Part shown: positions 15,541 to 22,923 of the stretch, in pieces | How the letters are laid out: each line of letters begins with the position of its first letter | Position numbering within the stretch: position 1 is the stretch's first letter | Assembly: GCA_037447655.1 (NCBI GenBank) | Contig: JBBHKE010002812.1 | Span: 37,501 to 60,423 of the forward strand | From: Zygnema cylindricum | Lineage: Eukaryota; Streptophyta; Zygnematophyceae; Zygnematales; Zygnemataceae | Length of the DNA stretch: 22,923 nt | Direction of reading: 5' to 3' | Made by a program: the position numbers and the translations under genes | Notes under the pieces: generated by a model | Told to the model about the DNA's origin: nothing | Seen by the model: the letters and a program-made list of their open reading frames with translations, nothing else | Database searches by the model: none

Positions 15541-16628
15541 ACGTGGAGAATGAAATTCTTCATTCAGTAGCCTTGTTTTTCTGACAACATCTTTATTTTG
15601 GTACGGCACTGTACAAAACAGTACGGCTTTCAGTAAAAAGCGGCATTTTTTCCCTCATGGAACCTCACTCTTATTCATTGTTCAATCAAAGCAATTTGCT
15701 CTCATTGGTCCGAAAAGTAAAAACAGATACAGCTACGGTACGTTCTGCCTTTCAAGACCTTACCGTTAATCATTTCACAATTACGGCCGTTAGATTCCCA
15801 TCTGTACGCTCAGAAAGGCACCCACTGCAAATAATTGCAAACGGGTCACAGAACGCGTCAAAAAATGGGGCCCGATTGTGCTGAGTCTCTTTTGTCCTCG
15901 TCTGAAATCTGAAGTCTGAAGGGTATGCATTCCACTATTCCAGCCAGCATGTCCACGTCAGCAGGATTGCCAGCTTTGACATTGTACGATTTTTCCGGGT
16001 TTACTGGCTTGGGTACAGATGTCGTCCAGTGAATTTGACAACAAGCATGAGAGCCGTTGGATTTCACCTAGTGTATCATATTTGCCACGTGATAGATATC
16101 GTTTGGCGTCTAGTCAGGCGAGAGCGGTAATCCCATAGGCGAAACAAGGCCCCTGTCGTACATGCAAGCTGGATTGCCACTTGCAGACAAGAAGGCTTTA
16201 TTCAGTCTGACCTCTGACGAATATCCGTGCCAAGAAATTCAAAATTTCATCAGATAATACCGTATCTGAGATTCGCTAAGAAAATGTAAAAGAGTTTTCA
16301 GAGGTGCTCTTTTTTTCTAAAGAAAGGTTATGACAAGCGGGCATACGAACTGAGTTTTATGCTACATTTGTCACGAAAATGGTCGATTGGTCATTTACGA
16401 ATCAAAGAACATAAAAAAAATCTGCCCATTCAAATGACTTTTTGTCGAAAATTTGGCAAAACCACAAAATTACAAAAAAAGCCGACCAAAATCAATCTTC
16501 CTCCAGTATTTTAAAAATGTCCTTAAATAGTGTTGACACTTACCAGAAGATTCAAACTATGACCGGCAGAATGTCGACCCGTGAAAACAAATAATCCATT
16601 CTATTTATACAAAAATGCTTTAGATCTA
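15541..16628. other. Intergenic stretch without a recognised gene
   Basis: It holds GTACGG-rich words like those inside the transposons (15601-15640). On the minus strand two overlapping, frame-broken readings occur around 15860-16200. No start, domain or splice pattern supports a gene. Confidence 0.5.
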
Positions 16629-17096
16629 CCGGCTCCATCGGGTCAATTTGCCGGTCGCTCGTTTTGAAAAATGACCCGATTGGTGGACCTATAGCAAGAG
16701 CGGGTCAAATTCTGGCCAGCATAAATTCATCTTGTGGCTATTACAAACAAAAAGGAAAAAAAATCGGGGAGAACAAAATGAAAAATGTGTAAATAATTTT
16801 TTTTACGCCTGCCTTTCTTGTCTATTTTTTTTTTTGGGATCAGATCTTCAAGTATGGGCGAATCGGTTTCATGCCTGTGGAGAAGGAAAAAAATCTCAAA
16901 ATTTTACGGGCAGTTTTAGTATTTTTTTGAATTTATTTTAAAGTTTATACAGTTCCACGCGTAACAAAATGAGAGGTCGTTGCTGGTTTTCCGCGGCTAT
17001 CCCAATCATTGAGCTTTATAGTTCTATTTTTGCGGGGTCATAGTTTTTTGTAAAACGAGCGTTTTTTAACCGGCAAATTGGCACAACGGAGCCCAA
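16629..17096. mobile_element. Candidate inverted-repeat element, family unknown
   Basis: The left end GGCTCCATCGGGTCAATTTG and the reverse-complemented right end GGCTCCGTTGTGCCAATTTG match at 16 of 20. Both continue with CCGGT and, after a small gap, CGCTCGTTTT. A clear target duplication is not visible, and there is no transposase. Confidence 0.5.
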
Positions 17097-17560
17097 CCCT
17101 AAGAGTTCCAATGATTTGTAGTACGGTACAGTACTTCTGATCGATGATGTTGTGACCATATGTCACACCCTGTCGTCACTTTTTAAGTGCTTTTCTTGCT
17201 ACTCTGCAGTACTGCCAAGCCCTATGATTGCACATAAAATTAGAGTCAGTATCCTTCGCGCTAATATAAAGTGCACTCCTGCTATTGCGTCTCGCTCTTG
17301 TCAAGTACTGATTCCACAACTGGATTGTGTACTCTTGCTGCGAAGTCCGTCTACACAGCCTAAACTTACTCTTTCATATTCCCTCTTCCATCCCTCTCTA
17401 TTCTCCAACTCCTGCAATATCTGCAATATTGAGATCTGCAATATTTGCCTCTACAGCAACTTGTGGGAGGCCTTACCAACAATTTACAGCAGTTGTTTGT
17501 TTGTCAAGCTTACCAGCTTATATATTAGCTTGTAGTAGATAAATATATAAACAGTGTAGA
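17097..17560. other. Upstream region of the SPIRAL1/Jupiter-like gene
   Basis: Presumed promoter and 5' UTR. The motif CTGCAATAT occurs three times at about 17413-17440. No firm core-promoter element is placed. Confidence 0.4.
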
Positions 17561-17731
17561 ATGTCAGGCAGGTTTCAAAGGCCACCAGGTGGCGCCACGT
17601 CACATAACCTATTCAGTTGGAATGACAACAATGAAACAGATTCTGCAAATGTGAAACCATCTAGTTCACATAATGGCCAGGACGATAACTCATATCCAAA
17701 CGTATCTTCCAGGGGGACAAGCCGAGCGTCG
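17561..17731 (+). CDS. SPIRAL1/Jupiter-like gene, exon 1
   Basis: 57 codons from ATG to TCG, donor GTACGA at 17732. The Met at 17561 is chosen because it directly precedes the conserved (G)R..RPPGGATSHNLF block, matching the family's short N-terminus. The rest is Ser/Asn/Asp-rich and probably disordered. Confidence 0.65.
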
Positions 17732-19136
17732 GTACGACAACTAACAATACAAGTCTTAATGTTTTTATTCTGCCTGGATTTATCCTCTTGCAGTGACAAT
17801 TACTTTGTGATTGATCAAAATTTGATTTTGTTGTCAAAGGTGGTACTTTTATGTGCAATTTTCAATTGAAGTTGTAAATCATGCTTGGCTAAATTGATAA
17901 ATTTTACCTGCTGTGCAGTTGGAGAAAAATTCAGATTTGATTCATGTAGATTATGAAAATCATATTTTTTAGCTAAAGTCTTTCTTATTTGACGTGTTCT
18001 TTTTCGGTACTGAAAAATCATATTTTTTAGCCAAACTCTTTCTTTTTTGACATGTTCTTTTTGTGTGTCCGTTTTATATGGTCTTTTTACCAGAAGTCTT
18101 AGGTTCCATACTTTCGCATCATTGCTCATCAGTATTAAGTTAGGAAGATCCATTATTTTCTAGGATGTCAAAGATCGACGAAGTCTTAGGAGGTTGTCTG
18201 CGTTTCGCAAAACTCATAAAAGGGTTAATCCATGTCTTGTAGATATTGTTATCTTCTGCATGACCGAACCTTGTCTTATTTTTAACCGCTTTTCAGGCAA
18301 ACCAACTTGGCAGTCAGATCTTCTTTGGAGAAGTAGTCGAGGAGGAGCAGCAGCCTCGTAGGTGAGTAAGACGATTTTGCGATAACATAATTGAAAAAGT
18401 AGCTGTTTGTTTATAAATGATGAGCTACTCAACTGTTTTTTCTATAAATGATGGTCTTTTCAACTGTTTTTTCTATAAATGATGAGCTACTAAACTGTTT
18501 TTCTCTAAGTGATGAGCTACGTAACTGTTTTTTCCATAAATGATGAGCTGCTTCTTATTTTATTATAAGTACTTTGTTTTTTTATAAAGTTTTTAGTAAC
18601 TTGTGTCTGCAAGTGTTACAAGTCGAGTTCCTGCTCAGAATGACAGAGGAACGATCTTCTAGGGGATTGTTTTCATGAATGTCAAGGATATAATATATTG
18701 TAAATGATGGAACAGTCTCCACTTTTTTCGTTATTTAGTGCCCTGATGTTGTGAGGACAATGTTTGTTTGGCGGTCTGTTTAAGACCTCTTCAATTTTTC
18801 GACAGCTCCAGTGATTTACTTAGTAATAGGGATATTATGCGAGCCCTGTAACTGGCATTAACTGGCGAAGAAATCATAGCATGCAGAAAACTGTACAAGT
18901 TTTTGCCGGTATCGCCAGTAGCAGCGTAAATGTGATGTTCTTATAACATAAGTTTATTACAAGCACACATGTAAAACCTTTTAACAGTCCCCAGTCCCTC
19001 TTTCCATGAATGCAGTCGGAACAGACCTGGTTCGGCAAGAAAGCTAGAGGAGTTGTCTGGAAGTGGAATCTTCTCATCAGCGCCAGCCAATAATGAGCAG
19101 CCTCCTGTAGATCGTCCAAGTGTTCGGCTACACCAG
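17561..19136 (+). CDS. SPIRAL1/Jupiter (JPT/HN1)-like microtubule-associated protein, 3'-partial
   Basis: Exons 17561-17731, 18297-18361 and 19016-19136 join in consistent phase (0, then 2) with GT-AG introns, giving 119 codons with no stop. The N-terminus MSGRFQRPPGGATSHNLFSW fits the Gly-rich PPGG.(T/S)..(L/I)F motif of the family. SQIFFGE and GSGIFSS resemble its internal IF(G) motifs. The last visible exon ends DRPSVRLHQ, close to the DRPS..(V/L)H segment that precedes a second PGG.SS motif in SPIRAL1. Family members are small, largely disordered proteins that bind microtubules. The next exon, expected to start with a PGG-type motif, is not found before the window end. Choosing between SPIRAL1 and Jupiter is not possible from this fragment. 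Confidence 0.6.
17956..18062. repeat. 58-bp tandem duplication in intron 1 of the second gene
   Basis: The block starting AAATCATATTTTTTAGC recurs 58 bp downstream, with TTTCTT(A/T)TTTGAC(G/A)TGTTC in both units. Two copies with scattered differences. Confidence 0.8.
18297..18361 (+). CDS. SPIRAL1/Jupiter-like gene, exon 2
   Basis: 21 codons plus 2 nt, acceptor CTTTTCAG ending at 18296, donor GTGAGT at 18362. It encodes ANQLGSQIFFGEVVEEEQQP then R. The SQIFFGE core fits the family's S.IFG motif. The split AG|T Ser codon joins the next exon in frame. Confidence 0.65.
18412..18556. repeat. 31-bp tandem repeat, about five units (intron 2 of the second gene)
   Basis: ATAAATGATGAGCTAC-type units start at a 30-31 bp period; the GATG(A/G) motif falls at 18419, 18450, 18481, 18511 and 18542, with AACTGTTTTTTC between units. 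Confidence 0.85.
19016..19136 (+). CDS. SPIRAL1/Jupiter-like gene, exon 3
   Basis: 1 nt plus 40 codons, acceptor AATGCAG ending at 19015, donor GTAATG at 19137. It encodes SRNRPGSARKLEELSGSGIF, then SSAPANNEQPP and VDRPSVRLHQ. The DRPS.(R/K)(L/V)H end is the best family match in this gene. The following intron leaves the window. Confidence 0.65.
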
Positions 19137-19187
19137 GTAATGTTTAAGTTTGTTCGGAATTTCCTGAAGTTAGCTGGGTGAATTAAG

Positions 19188-19385
19188 ATGTATATGTATG
19201 TGTAATGTGTGTATGTGTATGTGTATGTGTATGTATACGTATATGTATATGTGCATGTATATGCATATGCATATGCATATGTGTATGTGTATGTGTATGT
19301 ATATTTATGTGTATGTATATGTATACTTATATGTGCAAGTGCATGTACATGTACATGTATGTGTGTATGTGATGTGTATGTGAAA
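19188..19385. repeat. TG/TA-rich microsatellite (TGTATG)n
   Basis: Nearly 200 nt of TGTATG, TATGCA and TGTACA words. It creates Tyr/Val/Cys frames on + and Thr/Tyr/His frames on -, none coding. Confidence 0.95.
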
Positions 19386-19504
19386 GTAGGCCCATACAAT
19401 ATGCCAGTTGTATGCAAATTGCAAAACATACAATATGACCTTAAGACCCATATTGTATTAGGACCTATTCGGACCAATTAAAACATTCGGACCAAAAACT
19501 TTAA

Positions 19505-19598
19505 TTTACACTGTCAGATTCGGACGATCGGACAGTCGTTGATCAAAGTAGCGATCTAAGAAGATCACATGAATAGCCCATAACACAACTTACGATAA
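19505..19598. repeat. Dispersed ~90-bp repeat, copy 2
   Basis: It matches 12304-12396. The stem reads ACTGTC / GACAGT here: two substitutions relative to copy 1 that preserve pairing. It is preceded by two ATTCGGACCA-like words at 19467 and 19486. It lies in intron 3 of the SPIRAL1/Jupiter-like gene. Confidence 0.85.
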
Positions 19599-19605
19599 AG
19601 GCGCC

Positions 19606-20108
19606 GACCAAATGCCTACCATAAAAACACCTACTTTTGAACAATGCTATAAAGGTTCACAAAAAATTTTTTTTTGCTTCATTGTTAGGCCAATCGCGCC
19701 TCGCCGTCAGAATTTGCAGTCCGTTTGTTCGTCTGTTTCGTCTATCTGGCCAGAAAAATCGTGACTGTTCGTTCGCCTGCCACTTGACGATGACAAATGT
19801 CGCTGGCTAGTACAAATCCTATCGTCGCATGAATTTCCAAAAAACGATCATCCGAAAATATTCGTACAAGTCTGCATCGCCAGAATGCATACGAAACCCT
19901 AATCCATGGAGCGTCTCTCCATGCATATGCTCAAACATGCATGTCCACGAATACGACAAGACGGCAGATCTAATGGTTGTCCTCTCATTCTCTGGCATCA
20001 GCGCCGAGCTTGAGGCATTGCTTCCCGATTTTTTTTAACCCTTGGTTGATTTTTTGATCAAATGGTTTATTTTGTCAATCCGTCTATGTCCTCTCGACTG
20101 CCCCTCTC
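19606..20108. other. Intronic stretch without a recognised element
   Basis: Between the dispersed repeat and the next transposon. More GC-balanced than the introns around it. I see no exon signature, splice-bounded PGG motif or repeat here. Confidence 0.5.
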
Positions 20109-20111
20109 TAA

Positions 20112-21055
20112 GGGTACTTCCGCATGTAACCGAAACTTAGTCTTGTTACTTTGTTTTTTAGCGAAGATTCTCCGTACAGCTTGTAGAGCATTCGTATGTA
20201 AAGAAATGAAATCGTAACTTTAGATTGTGACGGAAGTAGACGTGGGTGTAATTTGTGACGATTGTAGACAAGTAGACGTTTACAAAATAGCGAGGGTTGT
20301 AGACGTCTAGCTACTTGTGACATTGTAGATGTTTTGGGTTTGTGACATTTTGACGCCACGCTCAAATTATGATAGCGTCGACGTCACTAATTCCAAAACA
20401 TTCCGTCATGGTTTCCCGATTTTTTTTTTTCGTCCGTTCTCACTCTACTAGCCACCAAAATAAGCTAAAAGACAGCCAAAAGAAATAATTTTTATATATC
20501 TTTCATTTGATACATTTCTTGCCTTTTTTCATTGCAAGAATTGTGAGATAGACGCGTTAGTGGGAGAGTGAGAGAGAGGGAGGCGCTTTCACGGATTTCG
20601 CTTTTGCGAAATGGCGTCCGTTGGTCGAAACCCCCTCCACGGCCCCTGTACGGAAAAAAGCACACGGAAAAAAAGTCACGCACAAGGCAGCAAACGTGCG
20701 GTGGGTTTTTTTTTGGTACCCCGCACACAAAATTGTCAAAAACTTTTGACACGTGCGACATCGCTTGCCTATTCGCTCACCTCAAGTAAATATATTTAAA
20801 ATCACCTCGCGAGGTGATTTTATATAAAGTTTGAAGATGAGCTGAAGGGACGCGAAATTGGGTCGAAACGCGCTAGACGACAAACTACATCGCGCTAGAC
20901 GACAAACAGTAGGACATATAAAGTTTCACGGTAACGCAACTTGTACGGTGGTAATTTCAATTTTTTGGTACGGTTGTGGATTTTCACGTTTTTTTCTAAG
21001 TTATGGAGGAAAACGACAAAAAATAACTGTAACTTTAGCACATGCGAAAGTACCC
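20112..21055. mobile_element. Tourist-like MITE, intact copy
   Basis: 944 bp with ends GGGTACTTCCGCATGT and, reverse-complemented, GGGTACTTTCGCATGT (15 of 16 identical). Flanks are TAA (20109-20111) and CAA (21056-21058), a TWA-type duplication with one change. Internal sequence is collinear with 12662-14922, and the position of the nested hAT element is unoccupied here. A 26-bp perfect palindrome lies at 20797-20822. No transposase ORF. Confidence 0.8.
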
Positions 21056-21212
21056 CAAGTTGTGTCTTTAGAAAGTTCCCATCGCTTCTGAACCGAAATT
21101 TACTTTTGTACTGTCCTTAGCGAGAATGTTTCAGAATTTGTTATTTTGTTCTGGTCGTTTTGTTTGTTATAGGGCATTTACAGTTTTATACGATAAGCGA
21201 TTACCGGCGTTA

Positions 21213-21960
21213 CGGTACGGCCCCATGTGTGTAACTTAGCAAACTTACTTTGTATTTTAGCGCGGATCCGGCGGACCCGGATTTCAAGTGTCTCTGTGTT
21301 AACTCGAAATTGTTACTCAAGTTTGTGACGATTGTATACTTCGACAACGCCCGTGACGGCTGCCGCACAGTATTTTTTCGAAACTTTTTGAAGCGTCGCA
21401 AGACACATCGTAATTTTTGAAACGATTTGCGGATTTGGTGTGTCGCATGTCATTGCGTGACATTGTAGACGTACAGCCTTGCAGCCGTGGCTGTACGACA
21501 TGCCTTTGCGTAAACCTCTCCTGTCCGGCCGCCATGACTTCACAGATTTTTCACCTTCGCAGATTTTTTCAACTTTGCGTGAAATGACACTGCAGCATCG
21601 AGACCCCTGCAAAAAAAAAACCGTACAACATGCAAGCGGACAAAAAAACAACCCTGTAATTTTTTTCGTCGTCAAAAACTTCTAAAAACTTTTCACACGT
21701 GGGAATATGTTTTCCTATTGGTTTTACTTTGCTTAAAACACATTGCCGATGTGGTTTATGATAAGTTTGAAGATGACGTGACAATGGGTCGAAAAAACAC
21801 AAGACGACAAAGTTTCGTACATTCTAAGTTTGCGGATGACGCAAATTGTACTCTACAAATTTGCGATTTATTCGTACGGCTCAACTTAGGCAGTACGGAA
21901 CTAAGTTACAAAAGATAACGACAGAAAAAAACCCGTACTTCGCCACATGGGGCCGTACCC
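21213..21960. mobile_element. Tourist-like MITE, shorter relative
   Basis: 748 bp with ends CGGTACGGCCCCATGTG and, reverse-complemented, GGGTACGGCCCCATGTG (16 of 17), flanked by TTA on both sides (21210-21212, 21961-21963). It shares words such as AAGTTTGAAGATGA and AGACGACAAA with the 20112-21055 element. It starts only 154 bp after that element's 3' flank. Confidence 0.82.
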
Positions 21961-21963
21961 TTA

Positions 21964-22415
21964 TTGTCACACCAAAAAAAAAAAGCAACAGACAAAAAAA
22001 CCACAAGTACGTGTTTTGTTATCACCACAGTGATTGTAGAATTTAATAAGAATTGTACATATTTTTGCACAGTTACTGCAAATAATGGCACTAGAGTTAG
22101 CAAACCTGCCCATTTACAGTCAGTTCAGCTGTTACGACGCTTTTTGTCGACAAGAATCTTAACTCTCTTTTTCTTATTTTTGCATCTATTCATACATTTT
22201 TTGTCAACAGCGACAAGTCCCTAATTTGTGAAATATTAATATTAATATTGCTGAAATAGTAGTACATCACATGTTCTTTTACGAGCACTGCGTCTAAAAC
22301 CGCACACATAGTCGGCAGGTACTGCTATTCGTGTATTTGTAATACTGTTTTTATGTTTTTCTTTTGGAGTGTCATCCTTTCCACTTGTTCTGTTTACTAA
22401 AGGACATGAAATGCC
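21964..22415. other. Intronic stretch without a recognised element
   Basis: AT-rich sequence downstream of the last transposon. I find no splice-bounded continuation of the SPIRAL1/Jupiter-like gene here. Confidence 0.5.
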
Positions 22416-22417
22416 TT

Positions 22418-22645
22418 GTTTGTGTTCCTTTTGTACCTTTTGTTTGTGTTCTTTTTGTACCTTTTGTTGGTGTTCCTTCTGTACCTTCTGTCCCTTTTGA
22501 TAATGTTCTTTTTGTACCTTTTGTACCTTTTATTAGTGTTCTTTTTGTACCTTGTGTACCTTTTGTCTGTGTTTCTTTGTACCTTCTGTAACTTTTGTTT
22601 CTGTTCTTTTTGTACCTTTTGTGCCTTCTGTTTGTGCTCCTTTTA
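22418..22645. repeat. 9-bp-type minisatellite, unit like CTTTTGTAC
   Basis: Degenerate tandem CTTTTGTAC and GTTCTTTTT units over about 230 nt. The three-codon period leaves long frames open on both strands (Val/Pro/Phe on +, Lys/Gly/Thr on -). It is repeat, not coding. Confidence 0.85.
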
Positions 22646-22902
22646 TGTTTACCAACGCGCTTTTTAATAGTGTCTTGTTGTTTTGTACAATTTGTGAAGA
22701 AATTACTCTTTCTTTGGATGATTACACTCTCCATGTTTTGTTACCGTTTGTTTTCAGGGTAAAGAGACGAATTCGTGCAGTGTTTTGGAAAATTTTTGTT
22801 ACGCTTTACAACAAAAGTTTAGTATTTATAGTCATAATTAGGGCAAATTCCCTCAATGTAAATTACCCTACCCTGGTAAATAATTATCCCATTTTATTTT
22901 AA

Positions 22903-22923
22903 GGGAGGGAGGGAGGGAGGGAG
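22903..22923. repeat. (GGGA)n tract at the window end
   Basis: Five GGGA units run into the window edge. Regular G3 runs could form a quadruplex. The tract probably continues beyond the window. Confidence 0.8.

Noticed and set aside
15858-16067. Minus-strand frame containing NVKAGNPADVDMLAGIVEC
   Set aside because: It has no ATG start and no recognised domain, and an overlapping frame looks equally protein-like; probably chance or a decayed fragment.
17152-17542. 127-codon and 71-codon plus-strand frames upstream of the second gene
   Set aside because: Overlapping frames with no domain and no splice link to the downstream gene; likely promoter and 5' UTR sequence.
17544-17551. TATATAAA as a TATA box for the second gene
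   Set aside because: It lies only about 10 bp before the ATG, so a start site 30 bp downstream would fall inside the coding sequence.
18941-19481. 178-codon minus-strand frame rich in Thr/Tyr/His, and plus-strand Tyr/Val frames
   Set aside because: They are made by the TG/TA microsatellite and overlap the real exon 19016-19136 of the SPIRAL1/Jupiter-like gene.
20492-20789. Several open frames on both strands inside the Tourist-like MITE
   Set aside because: No DDE transposase motif, and the frames are not conserved in the sister element.
22364-22734. Open frames on both strands with Val-Pro-Phe or Lys-Gly-Thr repeats
   Set aside because: The frames follow the 9-bp minisatellite and have no domain or splice support.

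Overview
The window reads as nuclear DNA of an intron-rich, transposon-rich eukaryote, most likely a protist or alga. Short exons of 64-197 nt are separated by long, T-rich GT-AG introns of 565-1439 nt. There are no operons, no bacterial gene packing and no rRNA or tRNA gene that I can see. I cannot place the organism more precisely; no lineage-diagnostic sequence is visible.

Positions 1-10990 hold the 3' part of one + strand gene. I reassembled it as 11 exons with consistent reading phase. It encodes a GST-like domain, a Ser/Thr/Pro linker, a Lys/Glu-rich linker and a complete EMAPII-type tRNA-binding domain. This is the architecture of Arc1p/AIMP1/tRIP, the tRNA-binding scaffolds of aminoacyl-tRNA synthetase complexes. 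The first exon or exons lie upstream of the window. The most striking point is a single in-frame TAA at 8650-8652, inside the conserved C-terminal domain, with the correct frame and family-like sequence continuing for 56 more codons to a TAG TAG stop. The introns carry minisatellites, purine and pyrimidine tracts, small TA-flanked MITEs and one hAT-like MITE.

Positions 10990-17560 are intergenic. They contain a Tourist-like (PIF/Harbinger-type) element at 12662-14922 whose interior was later split by a hAT-like element at 13109-14399 with a perfect 8-bp target duplication. They also hold one copy of a roughly 90-bp dispersed repeat, a structured segment near 15000, a candidate inverted-repeat element at about 16629-17096, and sequence without a recognisable gene.

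Positions 17561-22923 hold the 5' part of a second + strand gene, three exons of a SPIRAL1/Jupiter (JPT/HN1)-like microtubule-associated protein. Its third intron runs past the window end. That intron holds a TG/TA-rich microsatellite, the second copy of the dispersed repeat, two more Tourist-like elements (20112-21055 and 21213-21960) and a 9-bp-type minisatellite.

The two genes have no evident functional link. Most of the unusual structure comes from layered non-autonomous DNA transposons, plus the in-frame TAA.
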